Source: Amaurobius ferox (taxonomy: Eukaryota; Arthropoda; Arachnida; Araneae; Amaurobiidae). From it: DNA of 64,000 nt. The DNA is taken from positions 23,750,022 through 23,814,021 of the forward strand of contig OX578150.1 of NCBI GenBank assembly GCA_951213105.1, written 5' to 3'. Made by a program: the position numbers and the translations under genes. Below are positions 45,116 through 55,727 of this stretch, piece after piece; the first letter of the stretch is position 1; the number at the start of each line of letters is the position of its first letter. Below the pieces are notes generated by a model. The model was not told the origin of the DNA, made no database searches, and was given only the letters and a program-made list of their open reading frames with translations.

Positions 45116-45997
45116 TAAATTCAAGAAATTTTACAAAATACAGATTTCAGCAGCATGAGCTGATATTAAAATTTTCCCAAACAGACGGGGGAGAAATCAA
45201 ATTTCTGACGAACACAATTCACACAGTATACACAGCAAATAACATAAAAATCACAGCAATCCACATGAAAACATAAAAAGGGGGAGCCAGGCTTCATTGA
45301 CATTCTCACAAGAGAAAAAAAAAGATTTTAATTTATATATTTCATAAATCAGGAGTCAAAGGGAGACAGTAAATGTTAAGTTTAAAGCCAAAGAGGAGTC
45401 GAAAGGGGAGCAAAATGCTAAGAGCAGAGTTCAAGTTACATATTATAATTAATTTCTGAAAGTATAAGATTTAACATATGAATTCACTTTCCAATTTCAA
45501 AAATTCAAGAGTTAAAAAGGTTTAATTTATCCAGATCCAATAGTTCAAAAGATTTAAAAATAAAAGAAATTTGTACGTTCAACCAAAACTCTAAAGCATT
45601 TAAGGTATCAATTATAATTAAATTTAATAGTATAATAATAAACAAAAGGATTCACTTTCCAAATCCAAAGATTTAAAAGATTTAAAAAGGTTTAACTTTT
45701 CAGATCCAAAAGTTCAAAAGATTTAATAGAATAAAGGAAATTTATTCAATCGTCCAAAACCCTAAAGTATTAAGGTTTTCTATTTTCTCAAAGTGGGGAG
45801 ATAACACAGAGTTAAAAGGATCAAGTTACGGTGTTTTAATTTTAAGTTAAATAACAAACAAAAGGGGAATCAGAATTTAGTCGAAAATAAGAAAAAAGAA
45901 AAAAAAAGTCGATTCATACATATAACAATGCAGGCAATAACATAATCAAATAAAACCAATTAAGTACATTTGATTCTGGGAGCATCTCAGAGAAGGG
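45116..45997 (-). other. NA2 3' UTR (no ORF2)
   Basis: About 0.9 kb of AT-rich noncoding sequence between the ORF1 stop and the terminal AATAAA. Contains degenerate repeats (TTTCCAAATCCAAAGATTTA-like) near 45480-45760. No ORF2 motif in any frame. Confidence 0.7.
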
Positions 45998-46794
45998 TTA
46001 AATAGCTTTTTGTAATTGTTTAATACGTAGAAGTTCTTTACGTAATGCCGGACAGTTAGATTGGTCTCGGGCATTATGTGCTGTACACCAGTTCAGGTTT
46101 ATGTCTTTCTTGTTGGCAGATGTACAGTTAGAGCAAGTCTGGTTTTTTGAAGAACAGGTTTTAAATATGTGGTCATCCATAGAACATTGGCTACATTTGC
46201 CGGCTGAGGATCGACAGGAGGATGCAGAGTGACCGAATCCGTTGCAGCGGTAACATATTTGGAGAGAAATATATCTTTTTATAATGTAATATCGGAAGTT
46301 TAGGTATAATTTTCTTGTTAGAGTTAAAAGTTTTCCAGCCTCAGCGTCGACCAAGAAGATCCAGTTAAGTGATCCAGCTTTATTTTTAAATGATTTAATG
46401 ATTTTGAATTCAAGGATGTGAGCAGGTGGTAGATTTTGTGCAAGGAGAAGTTCAATGTCCTTTTCGGATAGACTTTCAGGTACGTTAAAGAGAATCATAG
46501 CCTGTTTTCGAACAGGTGGTCTATAGATGTTGAAGTTTTGGACAAGATCAGATTTCTGAAGTTTTGGGAGCAAGGTTTCTCCGCTTTCTCCATGGCAAGT
46601 GATTTTAAGAGTACCGTCATTAAAAGAAGAAATATTATGCATTCGGATGTCGGATGGACAGTGAGAAGAATGAAGATCTCTCAAAAGCATATCCCGGTCA
46701 GTCGTACCCGTCTTGCCTCTAAGAAGCACACTGGCATACGTAGGACAAGGGGGCGGTGAAACAGGAACAGCAGGAGGAAAATTTGTAGAGAAGT

Positions 46795-47095
46795 CCAGGT
46801 TTGAGAGGTTTTCGTTGACAGCATCCTCAATAAGAGTTGGAAGCTGAAGTGATAGGTTAGAAATGTTCTCTTTTACAGAGTCATCAATGAAGGTAGGTAG
46901 ATCAGATGAGAGATTGGAGATATTCACTTTGATTGTGTTCTCGATAAGAGGAGGCAGCAGTGTTGAAAGATTTGAAATATTTTCTTTTACCGAGTCTTCA
47001 ATAAGTGAAGGGAGCTGAGGCAAAAGGTTAGAAATATTCTCACGAACAGAGACCTCGAAGATAGAAGGGAGTTGAAGGGTGAGGTGGTTTGTGAA
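46795..47095. repeat. 57-bp tandem repeat in NA2 ORF1
   Basis: Encodes 19-residue units beginning ISNL (ISNLLPQLPSLIEDSVKEN, then four variants). The pattern of hydrophobic residues suggests amphipathic helices, possibly a rod or oligomerisation region. Confidence 0.75.
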
Positions 47096-47689
47096 ATCAG
47101 TAAGTTTTTCTGAGATTAAAGTTTTAAGTTGATTGATTTCGTCATCTATGACAGATTTAATCTCCGGAAGAGAGCATTTGTCTGATAAAGAAGTTCTGAT
47201 ATGCGTGAGTTCATCTCTGAGAGTAGAATTGTCCTCAACAGGAGAACAGAGGAGAGCTGCACCTTTATCCAAAGTAGGAACGGGTAACTAAGAGATGAAG
47301 AGTTTGCAAGCAGTGTTTATCTCGTCAATTTTCATGTCCAAATGTTTTTTCTGGGTTAAAGTAGTGAGTGCATGTCGAGAGAGATAATCCTGGATTTGCC
47401 CACATCCATTTTGGATGTGCAAGAGAAAGTTGTTAAAAAGACCGTGGTCTTGTTCAGTAGTTTCAAGTGATGCAGAATTGAAATCCTCCTCGACCATAAG
47501 TTCATTGCTTGCAACCACAGGAGACAATGGAAGCCCATCGGCAGCAGGAAGTGGAACAGGATCATTCAGAGGAGGATCAGTAACAGAGATAACTAATAAA
47601 GAAGGAGATATGTCCGGGCGGGTCAAGGAGTCACGAGGAGTCGAACAGGCTCCGGAACAAGTTTTATAGAGAGCTTCACCGAAATCTTC

Positions 47690-48230
47690 TCGGTCCGTCG
47701 AAGAGGGCATACAGGGAGTCCCAGCAGGGTCGGCATCAGTAGTAGAACGGAGTTTAAAGTTGTAAGCCTGGAGAGCCATGCTGTAATCCAGACGATTCGT
47801 AAAATCCGAAGGAGAAGGTTCGACGTCCAAGGAGGAAGGAAGGCAAATCTCAGAAGGACCAGAAACAGCAGTAAGACAGCTTTTGTTTTTGTAGGCCATG
47901 AGAGCTGAGCAATATTCGCCTCGACTCTTAAAATCAGAAGGAGAAGGTTGGGTGTCCAAGGATATTTGAAGTTGGGTCCCAGAAGGGTCGGAATCAATAG
48001 TGAGTTTGTTTTTATAATTGTATGCCTGGCGTGCAGAACAGTAGTCATTACGACTCTCAAAATCAGAAGGAAGAGGTTTGAGGTTCCATGAAGAATGATG
48101 GAGAGCATCAGACGCATCCGTGTCAGCTGAGAGGTGGTTTTTGTAGTTGTAGGCCTGAAGTGCTAAGTAGTAATCGTTGCGAGTCTGGAAGTCAAAGGGT
48201 GAAGGTTTGAGCACCGTAGAATCCACAGAG
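47690..48230. repeat. 129-bp tandem repeat in NA2 ORF1
   Basis: AAAATC(C/A)GAAGG recurs at 47801, 47930, 48059 and (variant) 48188: exactly 129 bp each. Keeping a multiple of three and the (P)SDF..R.(D/E)Y..A..AY(N/K) residues suggests the repeats evolved as protein. Confidence 0.85.
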
Positions 48231-48448
48231 CAGCCATCAGCCGGCAATGTAACATCGTCATCAGAACAAAAATACTCTCCAGAGCTCCGATCACGATCAT
48301 CGTGAAAGGGTCTTTTCAAATATTTTTCGCCCCCCCCCGGGGGGGCCACCATAATTTTTGTTGATAGTTCTTGTACACTGATCAATACAATTATCTCGTT
48401 GCGTCTTGTGTTTATCTCCATATTTTCTGTTCGAAAAATGGCGTGCAT

Positions 48449-49836
48449 AGGAGTAGTCCATGGTGGAAATGTTGAATTTTACATAAATTCAATTTATACA
48501 GTGTAAATAAGTTTAAATAAACAATTTCAATTATATTCTAATTAATGAGCAAGAAATGCCCAGAGTTTTCCAGAAAGATCAAGAGAATACTGCAAAATCA
48601 ATAAAAGAACCAGAAACGTGCAAAGGATGACAAGGGCGTCACGGGAAAGACGAGAGGTCGCTAAAAGGGAGGATGGTTAGCAGGAACGAGCAGAGACGTA
48701 AAAGGGGAGAGGAAGTAAAAACAATGAATCCTGAAAAAAAACCGGAGCAAAAACAGCAAAAGGGAAGGAATAGGAGCGGAAAAGAAGAAGTTAAGATGAG
48801 ACCAGGCAGAATGAAGAAGAGGAACCGGACAAAAAGCCAAAAATGTCTAAAAAAGGAGTTAGAGACTAGGAAAAAATATCTCAGGGTGATGAAGGTAAAC
48901 TGATAAGATGTACCGAAGGGATAGTGTCTAGTGCTAACAGGAAAAACTTTGGTGTTGCCACTAAAAAAGTTCCAGAAAAATGAATAAAGACTGTTCGAAA
49001 CAAAAGAGGGGGGGTGAAGAGGTAAAAGAAACTATGTACCGGACGACAAGAAAATCCAACAAAATTTCAAAAACTTAACAACCGCCAAGAAAAAGGGCGA
49101 AACCGGTCAAGTAAAAATGAGAAGCCGAAGAAGTGAAAGATGGCGCTGGTAACCAAGCAGAGTTTAATATTAAAAGAATTTAAAGTTTAGCGATGGAATT
49201 TTCCATATGAAGTAACTGTAACCGGGATCACGAGAGCAAGAAAAGGATGAATAATGTCAGCTGGGCGAAAAGAGAAGAAGAGGAAGTCCAAAGGGACACG
49301 AGCAGCCGGGCAAGGATCACTATCAGAAAAAAGGGGAGGTTCACAGTTCCAACAGCTACATCGGCAAAACGAATTCCAAAAGGGGGGGAAAGCCGAAACC
49401 AGAAGTGAAAACATAAAAAGAAGACATTTTAAAACTCAGTTTACACACAGAAATATTGCATCAAAATAAAAAAATCTTTTCATTTAACAAAGATAAAACT
49501 TCAATTAATACAAATATACAGTTAGAATTTAAAAAAATTTGGATATACAATGAGTTTCACAGATGGATAAACGGACAAATTTGTCCGTTCACAGGTCTTT
49601 CCCCATTACAATTGCTTTGGCAGAATAAAAGAATATTTACATATTTAAAATCGAGATTGCTCACCAGAAAATGATCAGAAATATAAAACGAATATACCGC
49701 TGTAAAGCTGAGGAAAAGGGCTTCAAAAAATGTGCAGGTGTAAATCGCAACTCTCAGGGTTCACGCTACCAGGGTTCAAAATTGAGGATGATCGAAAAAG
49801 GCGTTAACACATTGTGAAAGCGAAAGTCGGACTCCA
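48449..49836 (-). other. NA2 5' leader
   Basis: About 1.4 kb, noncoding on the element strand; plus-strand open stretches (48673-48903, 49254-49469) are lysine-rich low-complexity and look like chance. Distal part shares the stem-loop and CCATTACAATTG block with A1 and A5, so an ORF1-only element has the same leader type as ORF2-bearing ones. A CCCCCCCCCGGGGGGG block lies at about 48332-48346. Confidence 0.6.
49570..49589 (-). promoter_or_regulatory. 5'-leader stem-loop, copy 3
   Basis: A perfect 20-bp palindrome with arms AACGGACAAA / TTTGTCCGTT, in the position of the hairpins at 1811 and 39028 but with different arm sequence. Confidence 0.65.
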
Positions 49837-49972
49837 CTGTAAGGAGTGTTGAAGACCCAGACCGTCCGACTCGTCACCAAGGACTTGAGCATCTATTTGG
49901 ACGGCCGGGAAAGGAGTTAGCGGAAGCCAACTTCAACCGGCCCTCGTCCAACGGTCCATAGCAACGTTTATT
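49837..49972 (-). other. A3 3' terminus with two-tier hairpin
   Basis: AATAAA at 49972-49967, 135 nt before the end CAACACTCCTTACAG. Outer stem 49899-49906 (GGCCGTCC) and 49860-49867 (GGACGGTC). Its 3' end directly follows (abuts) the NA2 leader. Confidence 0.8.
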
Positions 49973-50169
49973 TGAAAATCATAATAATATTTACAGGAGA
50001 TTTACATATTTGATTCACAACATTGGAACTTCTGTGAATTTTTAAAAAGTGAGCAGCACCATAAAGAGTAAAATAAATGTTGGTGACAAAGGTTACATCT
50101 TTAGGTGAAAACTGTGGAGTAACAAGAACACTCCCGAAAACAAAACGAGGAGTAAACAACCAAAAACAT

Positions 50170-50240
50170 CACAAGACAAGTACAGCAAATACAAGACAAG
50201 TACAGCAAATACAAGACAAGTACAGCAAATGCAAGACAAC
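50170..50240. repeat. 20-bp tandem repeat in A3 3' UTR
   Basis: ACAAGACAAGTACAGCAAAT repeated three times with a fourth partial copy. Noncoding. The rest of 49973-50333 is unremarkable 3' UTR. Confidence 0.8.
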
Positions 50241-52490
50241 AAATACCGCGATACACCAAAGGTAACACCTCCAGAAAAAACACAGGGAAACCGACCAAAG
50301 GGAAAAGAAAAAAGGGACAAACTCACAAGCTGATCAGGTAATTTGATTTCGGATGTCTCTAGCAATGAGAACACAGTTTTTTAATTTTTCAATGGAAGAA
50401 TTATTAGAGCTGACTCTCGAGAACCAGACTGCACAATTAGCGGGAGAGGGTTTAATTAAATGAAATTTTTTAGTATGGGGGCAAGCAAAAACAAAGTGAT
50501 CGGCATCACCAAATGCGCCGCAAGTACAGCTAGATGTAGATTTTTGTTTGAAATAGAATAAGTAGTCCATAAATGGGCCATGGCCAGTTAGAAAATAAAT
50601 AAGATATTTGTTTGTGATTTGGAGGGAAGGGTTGACCCGGGGGAGAAAGGAGGAAATGCGGGCAGGATCATGCGTCCGGGGGGAAATATAAGAATTTAAA
50701 TAAGTTTGCCATTGAAGGGAGATATTTTGTTTACAATAATTTTTTAGAAGGGAAAAGGGAGAACCGGAAGAGGTAGCGATTTTAGCATACTTGTCAGCAG
50801 TCTCGTTCCCCGAGATGTCAGAGTGGGCCTTAACCCAACGGATATTAATGAGCTTTTTATTAGAAATTGCATTTAATTTAATTTTTGAGAGATAACTAGA
50901 TTTATTTTTAATAGAGTTAAAAGCCGAAAGGGAAGAAAGACTATCAGTATAAATATTAATTTTTGTATTATTTGTTGAGGCCCAGTTAACAGCATAATCA
51001 ATGGCAGAAATTTCTGCCTGAAAAACTGTGTTCCCATTGGCTAGTTTAAAGGTAAATGTGTCTTGAAGTGATTCATTTTTGAATACACAGACAGCAAAAC
51101 CAGTGTTTTCATCTATGGAAGAGCCATCTGTATAAACATTGAAATTAGAAAATGAGGAGGGAGGAAGGGGGACAAGGTTAGCAATACGTTGAGAGGGAGG
51201 AATAGCTGAAATTGGGCGGTTAGAGTCAAACAAGGAAGGGGCAGGGACGGGCAGATTAGAAAAAAGATTAATACGATGTTTCCAGAAAATATATTTTTTA
51301 AAATTTGTGTTTATTATGATATGAATAGGGGGGATACCAGTGATGGAGTATAGAGAAATGTTAGAAGTGGTACGAAAACCAGAAGAAATTTTTAAGAGGA
51401 AAATCCTTTGAAGAGAGAGAAGCTTTTTGACCTGGTCCCCAGTTAATGCCCCGCCCCAAATTCCCGCACCATAAATTAAAGACTTTTCGATGACCGTTAA
51501 ATACCAAATTTTTAAAAAGGATTTGTCTACCCCCCAGTTACTGCCAGACACCCGCCCAAAGGTGTTGGCAACCTTATAACATTTCTCCTTGAGGTTAAAA
51601 ATGTGTGTACTCCATTTAAGGTTATCGTCTATAGTGATTCCTAAGTAGATAAGAGAACGGGAGGTAGGTATTTTATAATTTAAGATTTTAAAGGAGGGCC
51701 TATTACGTATTTTGGTTCTATTCTTATTAAATATTATAGCTTTGCATTTCTCAGGTGAGACTGAGAGTTTAAGGTTAGAGAGGGCTGTGGAAATTAAATT
51801 TAATAAATTGTTTGTGTTTGAGCGAAGGGTAAAAAGATTAACACCGTAAGTAACCACCGCGAGATCATCCGCGAAGGCTTGAATGTGATAAAGATCATTA
51901 TTAAGATTGAGAATAGCGTTAAAGTAGATGCTCCACAGGGTAGGGGATATAACCGAACCCTGTGGGGCGCCCATCGAAATTGTTTTATTAAGTATGAGGG
52001 ATTTATCAGAAAAGGAAATTTGTCTGTTTGTCAAATATGAAAATAAAAAAGATTGAAGATTCTGTGGAAGGTTTATATTATTAAAGGCTTGTGGTAGGAT
52101 ATTCCAATTCAGGCTATCAAAAGCCCCGCAGATGTCCACGGTGGTTAACGATACAAAATTTTTGGATTTGTGGACTTTTATTGATTCGATCAGCCTGTGA
52201 GCGGCATCTTCGCAACAGGTTAGCTCTCTGAACCCAAACTGCAGGGGATGAAGAGCTCCCTCAGTCGACAGCCAAAAGTTAAGTTTAGTTATAAAAAAAA
52301 TTTCTAGTATTTTACCAAAAGTGGGGAGGAGGGAAATAGGACGAAAAGAGGAACAAAGGGAAGGATTTTTGCCCGGCTTGTTAAAAAATAAAATATTTGC
52401 GTTCCTGAGGCAGGAGGGAAGGTGACAAAGTTTAAAACAGAAATTGATAGATTTTGATATAAGGGAGGGAAAGAATTTATAAAGCTGTTT

Positions 52491-52504
52491 CCAGATGGCA
52501 AAGT
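52491..52504. repeat. Target-site duplication of the F1 tail insert, left copy
   Basis: CCAGATGGCAAAGT, repeated at 52656-52669. Removing one copy and the insert restores the A3 RT frame. Confidence 0.85.
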
Positions 52505-52655
52505 AGTCATGGTTTTTTTTTTCACACATTATCACTTTTTAAATTATACACATGTTTTAACCCATAGTAATTTATGTATCTTGGAACCATATGTCTGGCG
52601 CAGCATATCCTCTTTGGATCTTGTGCCATTAAACCATAATCAACCAACCAACCAA
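52505..52655 (+). mobile_element. 5'-truncated F1 3' end (151 bp)
   Basis: Nearly matches 8795-8935: CACACATTATC, GTATCTTGG.ACCATATGTCTG, CAGCATATCCTCTTT, TTGTGCCATTAAACC and the CCAA tail. It lies on the plus strand, opposite to the host element A3, and is flanked by 12-14-bp duplications, so it is an ordinary target-primed insertion of the F1 family. Confidence 0.9.
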
Positions 52656-52669
52656 CCAGATGGCAAAGT
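52656..52669. repeat. Target-site duplication of the F1 tail insert, right copy
   Basis: CCAGATGGCAAAGT; the first CC merges with the CCAA tail, so the true length is 12-14 bp. Confidence 0.85.
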
Positions 52670-54200
52670 CCAGGAAATCTAATCCTGGAGCTTTGCCCAT
52701 TTTAAGATTGTTGAAGACCGAAAGGAGCTCTACATCAGAGACAACCCCCAAGCCAAGCCTCCTTCTGGGACCGAGAAAGTAGGAAAACCTTGAAAATCTG
52801 TATCCTTTCTAAAGTGGTGATCCAAAAGACGTAAAAGTTTATCATGGTGGCTGAGGGAGGGAGAATCCGGTAAGTGCAGATTTAAATTTGTATATTTTTT
52901 AAATTTTTGAAAAGAAAATTGGAAATGAGAGCCAAAGGATTGGGTGCAGCCAGAACAATATTTTTTTCAGGATTCAAAGCGCGATTTTTTAATTAATTGT
53001 TTATATTTTGCCCTATTGCGTTTAAAAAGTAATTTAGCAGCATTAATTTCATCGGGGGAGGCAGAGTTCCTCTCGAGTGATTTAATTCTTTTTGAAAGGG
53101 CAGTTACATAGTTACGGAATTTCGACAATTCCCGGTTCCACCAGGAGAAATTAATAATTTTAGATTTTTTCTTCCTTATGAAGGAAAGGGCGCAGTTTTG
53201 TGTCAAGTCTATAAAAGTTTTAAAGTAATTATCTAGAGAAGAACTATCGGTTATTTTATCTAAGAGGGAATACAAGAGAGGGAGGTGTGATTTAAAGTTA
53301 TAAATGAATTTCCCAATTCTATATTGGGTTTTTAGAAAGAAGGAATCGTTTAAAAGGGGGGAAATATTTAACATTATTTGAATGAATTTATGGTCACTGT
53401 GAGAATCACTCGAGAGGACTTCCCAACTCTGTAGAGAATCAAAAAGGGAGAAGTTTAATAATGTTAGATCTGGATAACCAATTCCGGAGTGGGATTCGAA
53501 TGTTGGACCACAACTGGGATCATTACACAAGAGGAGATTATTATTTAAGCAAAAATCTATTAGATCAAGGCCCCTTTGGTCGGTAAAATTGTAACCCCAC
53601 ATCCGAGCTCGAGCATTAAAGTCGCCAAGGAGAAGAGTATCATTGTTAAAGAAATCGTATGGTGATAGTTCTGCTAATAACGAAGTAAAATCATCATGGG
53701 GGGGGGGAAGTATAAGCTCCCAACAGAGAGAAATTTGCCAGAGGGGAGAAGAATTTCTATAAAAATTGAAGAGGAAGTTTTAAATTTAAAATTAACAGAA
53801 AGAGAAGTATTAAAAATTAATATTATGGCTTTTAATGAAAGGGAAGAGAATTGAAGGGTGCCAGGGGGGGGGGGGGATAAGATTTTTTCCTTGGTCACAT
53901 AAGGCTCTTGGAGGCGCAATATATCTATTTTGTTGTCTATAGCAAATTTAATAGAATTGGAATGGGCCACCAACGAATGGTTGGTGTTAATTTGTATGCA
54001 TTTAATTGACATTAAAAAAGTATGATAGTAAAATGCCAGAGCCCGGATAGGGGAAGGAGCGAGAACAATTGAGCTCTACGGCAAGGGAAAAAGGGGGAAA
54101 ATGCAGATTACATATAAACATATATACAATTATAGTTACACATTAAAACAATTATATGTACAAAAAATATATTGCAGAATAGGTTTGATATGAAGTCAAC

Positions 54201-55585
54201 CTAAGATTCTTTTTGTAGTTTTTTAATCTTAGCCAACTCGACCTAGGAGGTACTGCAGTTTTTGAGGTCATACGCAGAGTGGTCAGTTTTGTAGTTGAGT
54301 CCGGGGTGATCATCGTTCGCCGTAGTGCAATTCACACATACCGGGGATCTCGCCCTACACTCTTTATACGTGTGTCCCGAACGGGTGCAGATGCCACAAT
54401 TACCGACAGGAAAATGGCAAAAGTTGGCCACATGGCCGTAGCCTTGGCAGTTGTAGCAAATCTTAAGAGAGATAAACTTTTTAACGTAGAAAAAGGAAAA
54501 ATGATTAAAGACTTTTTTGGCCTCCAAAATTTTTGATGCTGAGACTAGATCCACAAGGAACACCCAGTTTGTGTTACCGCTTCTAGCTTTGAAATTCTTG
54601 AGGATCTTTATTTCTCCAGGTTTGATGTCTTGATGGTTGTTACATATTAGAGCTTTTACATTCTCTTCATTGTACTCTGGAGGAATGTTGAATATTATGA
54701 TTGCTCTCTTTTTATCCTCCTGTTTCTTGATGTTAAATTGACTACTAATAGTAGAATTCATGAAGAGGGGAACCAGTTTGTTAGGGTCTCCCTCTCTGCA
54801 AGTGACCTTAAGTGTTCCATTTGGAAGCGCTGTTACATTCTTAACGTTTACTCCCTTAGGTACAGGGAGGGAAAATAAATTTTTCTTCAGTTCAGCATTT
54901 CCTAAGGAGCGGACCTTCCCCTGTAAAAGGACACTAGAATAAGAGCGGGGAGCCAAATAAGAAGATGTAGTAGTAGAGCGTGGACGAACAGAGGAGGAAG
55001 ACGAAGCAGCAGCACGGTTAGGAGGTCCTCTGGAAGATTGAGGTGGATCATTCACAAGGTTTGGAATGTCCTTCCGAATGGCAGAAGCTAAAGAGCGAAA
55101 TTCAGAAAGCATCATTGATTTGAAATGTGCCAAGTCCTCGTTAATAGATTTTGTAAGAGTTGTAAAGGTTTCAGGATTTGGTATAGCAGGACGAGGAGAG
55201 GAAGAAGTATTACTTTCCAATGTATATCCGGCAATTCGGATCTCTTTTATTTTATCATCTATGTAAGCTTTTTGCCCGGCAGACATCTTGACATTTCGGT
55301 GTAGGTAGTTGTTCAATTTAGTGACATTTGAGATAATTTTTAAGAGATGCTCATTATTGATGTTGATTGGATTGGATGAAGCTTCTGTGATGCTGGACTC
55401 TAGGCTTGAAGAGGTTGATGGAACTTGAACAGGTGAAGCAGTTTTTAAAGATGAACTTGGAGGAGAGATAACAGATTGGTGAAGTGATGCTGCAGCATTA
55501 GAAGTCACAGGAGGAGAAGCTGGCAAGGGAGCTGTAGACACCGAAGGTTCCTCTCTGTAGCAGGCAAGGGAGCTGTAGACACAAA
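54201..55585 (-). pseudogene. A3 ORF1, 5'-truncated gag-like protein with late stop
   Basis: Starts at the A4 tail junction; the first residues of A3 are in the VSTAPLPASPPVTS region, so the N-terminal third is missing. Then NNEHLLKIISNVTKLNNYLH, MSAGQKAYIDDKIKEIRIAG, SSVLLQGKVRS, RAIIIFNIPPEYNEENVKAL, knuckles (CYNCQGYGHVANFC, CGICTRSGHTYKEC, CVNCTTAND). An in-frame TAG at 54243-54245 precedes the expected end, and VELAKIKKLQKES-stop follows to 54201. A 20-bp direct repeat sits at its 5' edge (55522-55541, 55563-55582). Confidence 0.85.
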
Positions 55586-55727
55586 CTGTAAGGAGTGTGA
55601 AAGGCCCAGACCATACAGCCAACCCAGGGGTTTGCGGCAGTTAAATGTATGGCCGGGAGAAAATTTAGATTCGGAGACCGACTTCCACAGGCACCCACGA
55701 GCTGCCGGAGTATACCAGTAGTTTATT
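55586..55727 (-). other. A4 3' terminus with two-tier hairpin
   Basis: AATAAA at 55727-55722, 141 nt before the end CACACTCCTTACAG. Outer stem 55647-55654 (GGCCATAC) and 55609-55616 (GTATGGTC), fully paired though its sequence differs from A1-A3; inner hairpin GCC..ACCC-CU-GGGU..GGC. The strongest single case of compensatory change. Confidence 0.8.

Larger units (their letters stand above)
45998..48448 (-). pseudogene. NA2 ORF1: repeat-bearing gag-like protein of an ORF1-only element
   Basis: Two open stretches (48448-47288, 47272-45998) in the same frame, separated by one in-frame TAG at 47288-47290. Order: N-terminal region; four 43-residue repeats with PSDFxxRxDYxxAxxAYN; linker; ALTTLTQKKHLDMKIDEI; a 19-residue repeat array (LPxLIEDSVKENISNL); TYASVLLRGK; MILFNVPESLSEKDIELL; NWIFLVDAEAGKLL; knuckles (CYRCNGFGHSASSC, CSQCSMDDHIFKTC, CSNCTSANK); C-terminal ARDQSNCPALRKELLRIKQL. 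Matches NA1 ORF1 over the second half. If the TAG were read through or a strain polymorphism, it would be a protein of about 815 residues. Confidence 0.8.
50334..54012 (-). pseudogene. A3 ORF2: endonuclease, RT, RNase H (R1-like), interrupted by a 151-bp insert
   Basis: Endonuclease in 54012-53674 (CIQINTNHSL, SPPPPGTLQF) and 53602-52967 (MWGYNFTDQRGLDLIDF, SDSHSDHKF). RT: APGLDFLDFAIW at 52670-52700, then after the insert AIWKQLYKFFPS, FNKPGKNPSLCSSFRPISL, TVDICGAFDSLNW, MGAPQGSVISPTLW and FADD at 51864-51875. RNase H: VYTDGSSIDE, FQAEISAIDYA, YTDSLSSLSA, AHSDISGNETAD; C-terminal LTGHGPFMDYL, CTCGAFGDADHFVFACPH; stop at 50334. Breaks: G runs at 53699-53707 and 53864-53876, frame loss near 52760-52970, and the 52505-52655 insert. 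The RT/RNase H half is otherwise open and close to A1. Confidence 0.9.

Noticed and set aside
43637..45124. A 495-residue ORF1 starting in the NA2 tail
   Set aside because: The first about 50 residues are translated from the NA2 terminal hairpin region; A2 ORF1 itself begins after 44973. The same applies to the 54243-55622 frame starting in the A4 tail.
48330..48348. C9G7 palindrome as a terminator or protein site
   Set aside because: Homopolymer runs are common throughout this window; no supporting context.
48673..49469. Lysine-rich plus-strand open frames in the NA2 leader
   Set aside because: Low-complexity AAG/AAA-rich composition, no domain, and the region aligns with noncoding leaders of A1 and A5.
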